DNA of 64,000 nt from Priapulus caudatus (Eukaryota; Priapulida; Priapulimorpha; Priapulimorphida; Priapulidae). A program made the translations under genes and the position numbers. Below, piece by piece: positions 52,303 to 62,290 of the stretch. A model generated the notes under the pieces. That model had not been told where the DNA came from and did not search any database. It worked only from the letters and a program-made list of their open reading frames with translations. The number at the start of each line of letters is the position of its first letter. The first letter of the stretch is position 1. The DNA is taken from the NCBI RefSeq assembly GCF_000485595.1, contig NW_014577129.1, forward strand, positions 447,094 through 511,093, written 5' to 3'.

Positions 52303-52696
52303 AGGCCTTAACAGAAGAGAGAGAAAGAAAGAGAGAGACAGACAGTTAATAAATACTTTGGCCTATTTGCCGGCTATTTCGAAGATGATATCTAAAGGCG
52401 AAAGAGAATCTATGGATTTTCAGTGTGCCATAGTGAAAAAGCGGCCATCCTATGTATTGACCAAAAATTCAAGTCAAGTTGGGGAAAGCAGCAGATATCA
52501 GACTTGTCTGAATATTGCGCGGCGAACTTAGTCGTAGAACCTGTTTAGCATTTGGTGACAGCCATTGTTTTTGTGATTAAGTTTTGCAAGAACCATGACA
52601 AATATGCGCTCTATGAATGCACAAACTGTACGGTATTGTTACACAATACTATGTGACTGTTACCGTGAGCACGCACGCACGCGCGCGTGTGTTTAT

Positions 52697-52890
52697 TTTA
52701 TGCACAGGCACTTGGAGCGTTTCAATAAAATATAATGCTAAATAAATACGAAATCTATTTACTACCAAAGTCTTAATGTTTCTATACTCTCTTTCACCTC
52801 TGATTGCCGACAATTTCCTGTAAATGCCGTCCAAGTGCTCATCTGCAACAAACGCTGGCTGCCGCTGCACACTGACACATAAATATATAG

Positions 52891-52987
<97 letters not shown>

Positions 52988-53985
52988 TATGTGTGTACAT
53001 GTAGGTGTGGAATTATTATACATGTGTACCGCTAATATTCTCTCTGATTTATGGTAATGGTATAGGCAAACTTTGTGCTGGCCTGTTTTCTCAAGTTCTA
53101 TGTCACTGGGTTGTGTAAAACAATTTTTTCGAGAGGGTTTATCACCTTGTTTTATCAACGGCCACGAGGCGTGTGTACTTTAGTGATTTCTCGGGTGAAA
53201 CGCACTACAGTGCGTTACAGTTGTCGAATTCTTGAAAGCTAACGAAACAAATTGCATAACATATGAATGTCTCGCTAGATATTGATCAATGAGGCCACGC
53301 ACTGCATGCTTATGTGATACACGAATGTGTGTGTAATCATGAATAAAAAATTGGATTACTATAGGGGAAAATCTCCCCTAGGTTTACGTAGGTTTACACA
53401 CTATTCAAAGGCGGCAATTCTCAAGATTCTTTGATCGTGCTAGGTGAAAAAGGAGTGCTAGGAATGCAAGTGACCCTCTTTTTTGTCGAAATTGGTGTAT
53501 CGAACTATATGGACCCGTATGCGACGTATGCGAGCGGATTTGCCAGAAGGGCAGCACGCACGTTTTTCCTCGGGGCAGCTACCACGTAAAAATCGAAGTC
53601 GACGGGAATTTGAGACGGGTCCGTCGCGAGTAGTATTTCTACTCACATGTATTAGTATTTAAACGGGAGATAGATCGANNNNNNNNNNNNNNNNNNNNNN
53701 NNNTATATAGATATGTAGATATACCATATGTAGATATGCCATATATATAGATATGTGCCATAGATATAGTAAAAACTATATATTTAAGTGTCAGTGTGCA
53801 GCGGCAGCCATGGCGGCAGCCAGCGTTTGATGCAGATGAGAATTTAGACGGCATTTACAGGAAATTGTCGGCAATAATAGGTGAAAGAAAGTATAGAAAC
53901 ATTAAGACTTTGGTAGTAAATAGATTTCGTATTTATTTAGCATTATATTTTATTGAAACGCTCCAAGTGCCTGTGATTTTATCAA
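52697..53985. mobile_element. Inverted-repeat element with ~190-bp arms, containing a gap
   Basis: Left arm ~52702-52892 and right arm ~53785-53976 are reverse complements. Outer ends read CACAGGCAC and GTGCCTGTG. The inner ends meet TGTGCAGCGGCAGCC-like sequence. Reading outward, both arms keep an open frame with DGIYRKLSAI and YRNIKTLVVNRFRIYLALYF. This is not a family I recognise, and it may be only a consequence of arm similarity. The interior has (TG)n at 52894-52981 and the N gap. Related degenerate copy at 7190-7540. Confidence 0.65.
53679..53703. other. Assembly gap (25 N)
   Basis: Run of 25 N inside the inverted-repeat element; length is probably nominal. Confidence 0.97.
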
Positions 53986-54035
53986 GGGCGTATAAAGAAG
54001 GCATTCTTTATCTGCCTTCTTTATACGCTCTTGAT
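53981..54035. repeat. 23-bp-arm palindrome
   Basis: GGCGTATAAAGAAGGCA and TGCCTTCTTTATACGC pair (outer ATCAAG/CTTGAT also pair) around a 9-base loop. Directly abuts the right end of the inverted-repeat element. Confidence 0.85.
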
Positions 54036-54737
54036 TTTATGTACGTAGGCTTCCGTCATGGCGTTATACATTATGCATAAGGCTATGCTATGTTATGGAT
54101 ATTACGAGTAAAGCTAGCTATGGGACTAATACAGTACGTTGGTATGAAGGCTCTAGTTACTATAGCTGTGCGAAGCGAGGTTCTATGGGAAAATGTTGGC
54201 CATCCAAGAGGAGGAATAAGCTGGCCTTTATTGATTTTTTAATGAAATAATTCGCTACAAAATTGATATCTAAGTTTTCTGTGAATGTCAGCAATTTTTT
54301 TGTTTAATGTAAAAATCGAAATTCGCACTGGAAAGCCAATTTAAACACCGTAATGTGGTTTCTATGGCTTGCCAATATGATCGTGAGCTATAACAGCATG
54401 CGGGAAAAGATGTGCTACTCTGCGATGTTTAAAAGGATGACGTCTTACTATGCTCGTTGCTTGATATAATATATCATAAATAAAGATAAAAGATATGCCA
54501 ATGAAACCCTCTCAGTGAGTTCCTTTGCTTCATTTGTTCTGTCGCCAGTATAGCTGGCGTTCCTGAAAGTTCGATGCAAAGATCAACGCGAATGTTACGC
54601 AGCCTTGGGGGGGGGGGGTCAGCATATTGGCTTCCTGGAAAAGTAATTTTAGTTATAATACGTATATTGCAGGGCACATGCAACAATTTTAGATTAGGTA
54701 CGAGTCATATATGTCTATATGGAGAGAGCGCGAGAGT

Positions 54738-54889
54738 ACTGGGGCCCGTTGTCTGAAACATAATTAGTTATGACTAACACAAGTCTCAAATGTCATAATA
54801 TTTGCACTATAATTCACGTGAAACATTTTGAAATTTTAGGCTTATGGTGTCATAGCTACTTATGATGTTTTTGGCAACGGTCCCATGGG
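54738..54889. mobile_element. Possible small MITE with GGGGCCCGTTG ends
   Basis: CTGGGGCCCGTTG...AAACATAA at left and GATGTTTTTGGCAACGGTCCCA at right are imperfectly inverted. Layout resembles common GGCCCGTTG-ended MITEs. Confidence 0.5.
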
Positions 54890-55139
54890 CTTTAGTCGGT
54901 TATTCAAATGCATATATATTCCAATGATAGCCTATTTGTCTTCGTTTAACTTGTAAAGAGAAAGCTTCTTGTTAATGTATTATGTGTACTGAATGTATTT
55001 GTTGTCATTTGGGGACCGCTTTCCATATTCATGGTTATTGGTTGTATAATATTAAAATAATAATATTGATTTAGTATTAGCAGATGTAGTTTGAGTCTGA
55101 TTGCCAGCTTTTGCGTTAGTACACTGAGTAATGTTGAGC

Positions 55140-55413
55140 GGGTCTATGTCCCCAAGGGTACTGCCGGAACGTACCCTGGGTACGGTCTGGTATACCGGAA
55201 CGTACCCTGGTATACTATCTAATATGCCGGACCGTACCTCGCCTACTCCACGAACGAGTCTAGGAAGTCGCCTACGCCTACTCCCTAACCCTAACCCTAT
55301 GCCCTAACCCTAACCCTAACCCTAACCATATCAAATAGTTACCAGGGTACGTTGCGGTATACCGGACCGGACCCAGGGTACGTTCCGGCAGTACCCCGGG
55401 GGATATGGACCCT
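55140..55413. mobile_element. Inverted-repeat element with telomere-like core, family GGTCTATGTCCCC, copy 1
   Basis: Left GGGTCTATGTCCCC and GGTACTGCCGGAACGTACC pair with right GGTACGTTCCGGCAGTACC and GGGGGATATGGACCC. Inside are GTATACCGGAACGTACC units, GCCTACTCC...GTCGCCTACGCCTACTCCC and a CCCTAA array (~55288-55330). Confidence 0.85.
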
Positions 55414-55457
55414 ATGAGCCGGAGGCATCCCCATATTGAACGTCCATAGCGCTCATA

Positions 55458-55714
55458 GGGTCTATGTCCCCCAGGGTACTGCCGGAACGTACCCTGGTAA
55501 CTATCTGATATGCATGGTTAGGGTTAGGGAGTAGGCGTAGGCGACTCCCTAGACTCGTTAGTGGAGTAGGCGAGGTACGGTCCGGCATATTAGATAGTAC
55601 CAGCAGAGCATATAAATCACGTTGATTTTTATGCTCTGGTACCAGGGTACGTTCCGGTATACCGGACCGTACCCAGGGTTACTTTCCGGCAGTACCCTGA
55701 GGGACATAGACCCT
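55458..55714. mobile_element. Inverted-repeat element, same family, opposite orientation, copy 2
   Basis: Same ends and inner blocks as 55140-55413 but inverted, with GGTTAGGGTTAGGG in the core. It carries its own 35-bp palindromic insertion at ~55603-55637 (CAGAGCATA ... TATGCTCTG). The spacer between the copies is flanked by ATGAGC/GCTCAT. Confidence 0.85.
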
Positions 55715-56217
55715 CTCAGCGTCAATAGCAGGATCTGCATACTATCTAAACAAATGAGTTATTTATGTATCTAGTAATCTTTTTAGAGTTATTATTATTA
55801 ATATTTACGTTTATTGTTTGTGATTTGCATTAATAATGTGCGCATTCATACGAACATGTCTCTAATTTAGACAAACACCAATCGCGTGTGTCATAAAAAT
55901 GTATAGAGAGACCAGGCATATGATTACTTACTAGTTACCTAACTAGTATGTTACTTCTACGTGTATCAAGTTGGTGCTATATTAGATATAGTTTTATGAA
56001 GTTGAGTATTTAATTAAAATGTTATTTAGCTGCACGTATTGCTGTTGTGGTGTGTACAGGAACAAAATCCCACACCCATAGTTTCGTAAATTGTCAACGC
56101 GTCAACGACAATTGGCGGTGACGGTGATGGTGGTGATGCTGCAGCTGATGACAATTAAGATGGTACTGATGTTAATCACAATAGTGCTGGTGTTGATGAT
56201 GATAACTGATTAATGGA

Positions 56218-56236
56218 ATGGCGGCTGTGGTGGTGC

Positions 56237-56291
<55 letters not shown>

Positions 56292-56335
56292 GGTGCTGCT
56301 GCTGCTGCTGTTGGTGGTGGTGTTGGTGGTGGTGG

Positions 56336-56366
<31 letters not shown>

Positions 56367-56376
56367 ATGGTGGTGG

Positions 56377-56408
<32 letters not shown>

Positions 56409-56424
56409 GTGGTGGTGGTGGTGG

Positions 56425-56456
<32 letters not shown>

Positions 56457-56515
56457 GTGGTGGTGGTGCTGCTGCTGCTGCTGGTGGTGGTGCTGCTGCT
56501 GCGGCGGCGGCGGTT
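56218..56515. repeat. Compound trinucleotide array (GTT, GGT, GCT, GCG)
   Basis: Blocks of (GTT)n, (GGT)n and (GCT)n alternate for ~300 bases, ending in GGCGGCGGCGG. Poly-Gln/His/Ala/Cys/Leu ORFs are repeat translations. Confidence 0.95.
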
Positions 56516-56803
56516 TTGATAAATGTGGTGGTATCATCGGCCTCATTGATGACGGCAGTGTTAGTGCGAAAGGCTCGTGGCGATTCTTCCTCTTGTGGCG
56601 GTTACATGTCGGGAAGTGTTCTATTCTTTCCCGCTTCTACTCTGTATGCACGCCTCAGTTCGTTGAGTGTGATTGCAGTGACTGCGTGCCGAGCGCTGCT
56701 TCTTCTGACTGGAGAGTGCGCGAGCCTCGACAAAACGTTTACGATTCTTGAGAAAGTAAACGTGCCCACGTGACAGGAATCGTCAGACGCTGGCGTTCAC
56801 GCA

Positions 56804-57032
56804 CCCGGCAGTTAGATGCGATATGATATGACTACTAGGCACTTAGGATATGACTACTAGGCACTTAGGATATGACTACTAGGCACTTAAAAAAAAAAAC
56901 CTTAACCCTAACCCTAACCTAACCTAAACCCTAAACCTAACCTAAACCCTAACCCTAACCTTAAAAAAAAATAAATTAAATTAAATTAAAGTGCCTAGTA
57001 GTCATACCATATCGCATCTAACTGCCGGTTGC
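56804..57032. mobile_element. Inverted-repeat element with telomere-like core and 12-bp flanking direct repeat
   Basis: Left CCGGCAGTTAGATGCGATAT plus ACTACTAGGCACTT pairs with right AAGTGCCTAGTAGT and ATATCGCATCTAACTGCCGG. A 22-bp unit (GATATGACTACTAGGCACTT and two more bases) is repeated three times at the left. The core (56900-56965) is CCCTAACC/CCTAAC repeats. GGCGTTCACGCA lies on both sides (56792-56803 and 57033-57044). Confidence 0.8.
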
Positions 57033-57044
57033 GGCGTTCACGCA

Positions 57045-58170
57045 GCAGCGAGCCCGTTAAGGTGGCACACAACAGTAGTAGCCTTCCGCCAATTATTCAT
57101 GGTGACCGGTCGGCCATTTTTGTATTTAAAACGGGATCCGACTACTTTGTAGAAATGCGCATCATTTAGCTGGCAAACGTATCGAGCGTAGTGTAGACCT
57201 TGAATCTGTGGTTATTTAGCATGAATAAAGTGTATGTTGTGTATGCGACGAAACTCTCTTGAATATTTTTTATTAATCTCTGTTCGATGCTTACTCAGGA
57301 ATATTGCTGCCTATGGACACCCTCTGCTGTTATACACCACCTGAAGTGCACGCCGGTGTAGCGTGAGCTACTCCCCCCCCCCCTGGGATGTGCTTACCCT
57401 CTAAACCTCGTGTTTAGCATGTCGCATGACGCTTTTGAGTGGTGCAAGAGGATTTCATAATTTGGCCATGCACAATGTTTAGAGTTGTAAGCTCGTCACG
57501 GGGGTAAAGAGCTCATGCACGCGTACACCCGGCTTTTCTCGCAACAACAATTAAGATGAGCTATTAATGGGCGGGGCGGATCTTGTCGGAACGCGGGATC
57601 GGTCTATTTTTAATTATCCGTGAACCGGGAAATATAGGATAAATATTTCGTAATTTGGGAATAGTTCGTGGCTACCTGACGTGCAGACGGTTCTCCTGGT
57701 GTATATATCCTATTGGACATGCCTGCCCGTGTATATACATGTACCCACGAGCAAGTGTGTGCGTGCGTTTGTGTTCGTGTATGTTTGTTTGTGCGTGCGT
57801 GCGTGCTTGTATGTGTTCGTTCGTGTGTGCGTGCGTCCTCGGATGCGTGTGCGTGGGCAGGTGTGTCTTTTTTTCTCTCTCATTTTATTGCTCCTGCGCG
57901 CATCGCTTTGAAAATCTCGATCGCCGCGCTGCGCAAATTGCGCATCCATGATACGAAATAACGACGTCAGAGTATTATCATAAAAGAGTTACAATCAGTT
58001 ATATAGGCAGATCATACATCAAACGGATCGCGACAGATCATACATCAAACCTGTCTTCCGTCAATCTTCACTCCGATCTGTATGCCAATGTCCCTGGCGG
58101 CGCTTTATATCCGTAAAGGTATATAACGCTGTCCTTACGTCGATGTTGCGAGCGTGGTGATATACCAACA
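57045..58170. other. Stretch without recognised gene
   Basis: TGCGTGCGT-type simple sequence at ~57757-57865; otherwise only short ORFs. Confidence 0.45.
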
Positions 58171-58461
58171 TGTTCTGCTTGCATCTATGACAAATACGAC
58201 ATACGCATATACGCTCTCCTATGACACTATTTCTCATAGGAAAATTCTTCCTATGACAGATATTGGCGAGTCAACTTCCGAGTCACGTACCGCTTTACAG
58301 CTGAAATTCACTGCTTGCGTTAATAATAGCGCTCCTAAACTCCTATGATGCGCACAACACATACAACAATATTTGTCATAGGAAGAATCTTCCTATGAGA
58401 AATAGTGTCATAGGAGAGCGTATATGCGTATGTCGTATTTCTCATAGATGCTAGCAGAACA
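58171..58461. mobile_element. Foldback MITE with ~95-bp near-perfect arms
   Basis: 58171-58265 and 58367-58461 are reverse complements with about five mismatches. Outer TGTTCTGCT and AGCAGAACA; inner CGACATACGCATATACGC and its complement. Each arm contains its own smaller palindrome (TCATAGGAA...TTCCTATGA), so the structure is nested. Spacer ~100 bp. Confidence 0.88.
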
Positions 58462-58574
58462 GGCTGGATATAAGATCAACGGCGCGCCGGCCTATAGCAG
58501 TGTACACCTGTAACGGACGACCATATGAACGTCAGCCGTTGGTCGAATATATGGACGCGTCACCGCCGCCGGTT

Positions 58575-58601
58575 GATATCACCAGGAGTGAATAATAATA
58601 G

Positions 58602-58646
<45 letters not shown>

Positions 58647-58670
58647 CTATTATTATGCACTCCTGATATC
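58575..58670. mobile_element. Mini-hairpin with GATATCA..AGGAGTG ends and (TAA)n core
   Basis: AGGAGTGAATAATAATAGAT at left and ATCTATTATTATGCACTCCT at right are inverted around a TAA microsatellite. Shares ends with 14158-14213 and 3911-4010. Confidence 0.8.
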
Positions 58671-60420
58671 ACGGTTATAATGGGCGCCAATCTCTTGTTT
58701 GCTCGGTTCTTGGCCAGAGCAACAAGCGGTCGGCAAGTGTGCCGTCCTCCGCTCCTCCCCACGTCTTATAGGTCACTATATACAGTCTCTACCCGTATTT
58801 CATTCTCGTTTCCAATCACATCACACAACGTGGACAGTATTTCTCCATCTATCAGCTGTCTGAGGGGTTATCCCTTCCTTTGAAATTAGCCTCTCGTCCA
58901 CAAGCTGCTTCTTCCTCGCTCGCTTTCTCTTAGATGTCGTCACCCCCTCCCCTCTCCCCATTCGCGCTCTCACAGCAGATGCGTGTGATGTCGTGCTCTT
59001 CTTTTACGACTGCAGTATCCACCCTGTGAAGAAACCGCCTAACCCCCGTCGTGTACCGACGACCTCAGTTCTTGTTGTAAGAATATTCCATCAAGGCTAA
59101 AGTTTCATTCCCTGTCCCTCTCCATCTCTTCGTTTCTCTTTGAGTGTGAGTGTGCGTGTGCGCGCGTGCATGTATAGGTTTATGTGCATGTTTATGTGCG
59201 TGCGCGCGTGTGTGTGTGTGTGGGCGGGTGTACCCGATTACGTGCGTGCGTGTGCATGAGCACCTATGAGCGTGTGTCAGACTCGTGAAGTTTTACTCAA
59301 GTAAATCGCACAATGTCATTCGTACAAAAGCACGAGTCACTGTATGCGTTCTTTGATATCTTTCTATTATTAGTCATTGTATGATATAACCGTATATCAT
59401 AAGTTTCGCGCGCTTATACTAAGATGATTAAGATTTATTTATTTAAACGGAATGCTATATATTCTCACCCATTTATTATTGTCCATGATAAATTACCTAC
59501 TCTGCAGAAAGGTCTAGAATACCAGTAATATATCGTTTAGTATCGATTCTATACCAGATAAATAAATATCGCTCTATGCCGTCGTGAATTACTAGGCAAT
59601 TCGAACAGCTATGTCGCGTGAAAGCGTTTGTAAGAATGCTCAAGTATAAAAAAAAGCCCTATACGCCGCAAGCAGCCAGCAACCACCGCCAACACTCCTA
59701 TCAACAGCGTGATTCACGAGCGACTATACGGACTAGCCACTGGACACGGACTAGCCACTGTTAATAGTGGTCAGCGTATCACTATGTATATGAATGCTGT
59801 TTAAAGAGATTTTTGTGGCGGTGAAAAAGAGCGATGCATGCGCGCGCACTGCTCCATGGCTGATACAGGGAGAGATATACTCGCGGCAAATATTTACAGA
59901 AGTTAAACGGAAAACGATGACAAGCTCGGATTGCATAGCAGCCGATAAGAGGGTGCTTAAAAGTCCCGCGCCGTAAAATGTATGCATATATATATGTGCA
60001 CATGCAGTGCGCGCACACACACACACATGCACCCACCCATCCCCCCCACACACGCACAGACACGCACACACGCACGCACGCACGTACGCACGCACTCACG
60101 CATACATATATATATACATACATGCGATGAAGGTGACGTCACGCCATTTCATCTAATTACGCAGACCTGCCTGCGCGATTATTTTTCTATAGCGATGTAG
60201 TCGTTTATCGAGCTGGGTTATCTTTGTGAGGCTGGAATGACGGCCGTGTCACAGCTATTGTACTGATTCTTGCCACAACCCAACGCGTATAGATGCGCGC
60301 GCACGCACGCACGCACGCGCGCACATGCAAACATGGACGCAGGGAGGCGTCGAACATACACACACGCAGAGAGGTGCATGAGCTTACACAGAGAGGGTAA
60401 CACAATTAGATAACGATAGT
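58671..60420. other. Stretch without recognised gene
   Basis: Only short ORFs and simple TGTGCGTGCG/CACGCACGC patches (~59150-59260, ~60010-60115, ~60290-60330). Confidence 0.45.
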
Positions 60421-60472
<52 letters not shown>

Positions 60473-60521
60473 GAGGAGGAGAGAGAGAGAGAGAGAAGAA
60501 GAGAGAGAGAGAGAGAGAGAG

Positions 60522-60560
<39 letters not shown>

Positions 60561-60600
60561 TGAGTGAGTGTTAGAGAGAGAGAGAGAGAGAAAGAGAGGG
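60421..60600. repeat. (GA)n microsatellite
   Basis: GA repeats with short AGGAGG, AAGA and TGGATGAGTGAGTG interruptions. Confidence 0.95.
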
Positions 60601-61016
60601 TGCTCGCGATCACTTAATCAGTCGAAACTGTCTACCGTTCGTTGCTAACAGGATCACATCGTGTTCCGCGTGCGTGCACAGCGGCGTGCGAGTTATAGCA
60701 TCTCCACGCTGATATTCTACTCACGGATCTACGGGCTGGCACAGCTCGCGACTGCACGCGTCCGGATCCCTCGTCCGTACACCGCCGACCACCTCGGTAC
60801 ACGCTGGTGCGTGTACGCGCTCAGCAGCCCACGTCTCCTGCGAGCGGGCTTCTATATGCGTGCGTGCGTGTGCGTGTGCGTGCGCCGGTGGACGGTGCGT
60901 TGCCGACGGCCGAGTGTTAGTTCTACGGCGATGCGTCGTGTGAATTAGGAACGTGTGCAGCCGGCGCGCTGAAGCTGCCGCCGATTGGGATAAATTCTAC
61001 CGGCGGCACGGGCGCG

Positions 61017-61068
61017 ATGGCCATCGGCGAGATACTGCTAGCTGTTGTGCTCGTGAGTACAATTAAAG
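61017..61068 (+). CDS. Candidate first exon with signal peptide (weak)
   Basis: ATG followed by MAIGEILLAVVLVSTIKG, then G|GTGAGT, a strong donor (phase 1). The peptide has the hydrophobic core expected of a secretory signal. No downstream exon was recognised in the remaining 3 kb, which contains a long TG tract, so this may be chance. Confidence 0.25.
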
Positions 61069-61224
61069 GTGAGTTTGATAACCTTCCCAGTGAAACCGCG
61101 TGCTTCCGCTACCCGCATATATTCTTCCTCGCGTGCGTAAGAAGTCGGGGGCTGTGGTTATCGTGAGGGTTTTGGTTAGGGTTAGAGTTAGGATGACGGT
61201 TAGACTAATAGCTAACGCTGGAGT

Positions 61225-61265
61225 TGATGATGGTGATGATGATGACGACGACGATGATGATGATG

Positions 61266-61314
<49 letters not shown>

Positions 61315-61325
61315 TGATGATGACG
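61225..61325. repeat. (GAT)n/(AAT)n/(GAY)n microsatellite
   Basis: GATGATGAC, then AATAATAAT, then GATGATGATGAC; the Asp/Asn ORF is a repeat translation. A short TTAGGGTTAGAGTTAGG patch lies just upstream at ~61175. Confidence 0.93.
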
Positions 61326-61806
61326 ATGAAGCATACCCAAGAGTCCTAAAGTAGGCCTAAGACGTATAATGTTTTTGTTGATGGTTTAAAATGAAGCTGT
61401 ACAATGCCTCGTAAATAAGATAAGTACGATAATCATATACAGTCGAGCAGGAATGAAAAGTAGCACAGGAAACGGCAACTATTCAATCTATGCGAGCGCA
61501 AGCTAAACGCATTCACACAACGTCAAGAAAACCTTTCGTTAACTTGCATTACTAGTCCATGCCCGTTAGGTGGTCAGAACTTGGTTATACATTGTTTTTT
61601 ACATTGCCATTGTGTTTTCGTGTTGTGACGTTGCACTGCGCTTGGTGCAAAAATTTCGCACTATTTTAATGTTTTTGAACGTGGAATGTGAAAAGAATGA
61701 AATTGTGAAATAAAAAATAGCCCATGCAACGTGTCATGATCTGTAGAATGTTCCGACCAAGTTTGGAAAGAATCTGTTGAGCGGTGCGGAAACGTATATA
61801 GCCTGA

Positions 61807-61808
61807 CA

Positions 61809-61846
<38 letters not shown>

Positions 61847-62290
61847 GTGTGTGTGTGTTGTGTGGTGTAGTGTGTGTCGTGTGTGTGTGTGTGTGTGGGT
61901 GTGGTGTGTGTTGTGTAGTGTGTGTGTGTGTGTGTGTATAGTGTGTGTGTGTGTCTGTTGTGTGTGTGTGTGTGGTTAGTGTGTCGTGTAGTGTGGTGTG
62001 TGCGTGTGTGTAAGGTGGTGATGTAGTCGTGTATGTGAGTGTAAGGAGATCCATACATAGTGTGTGTGGTGTTGTAGATATGTGATATGCGCGTGTAGCT
62101 CGAGTGTTGTGTGTGTGTGTAGTAGATGGTGGGTGTTTTGTGATGTGTGTGTTTCGTGTGATGTGTGTGCTAAGTATGTGTGTGTGTGTGTGTTGGTAGT
62201 GTGTGTGTGTGGTGTGTGTAGTGTGCTGTGTGTGGTGCTGTGAGAGTTGTCATGTGATGTGTGTGTGTGTGTGTGTTGTGTAATGGTGTG
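61807..62290. repeat. (CA)n then (TG)n microsatellite, inverted at ~61844
   Basis: CACACACA up to ~61842, then ~450 bases of interrupted TGTGTG. The CA-to-TG switch makes a local palindrome. Confidence 0.93.

Noticed and set aside
56172-56773. Poly-Gln/His and poly-Cys/Ala/Leu ORFs
   Set aside because: Translations of the trinucleotide array; the non-repeat tail shows no family pattern.
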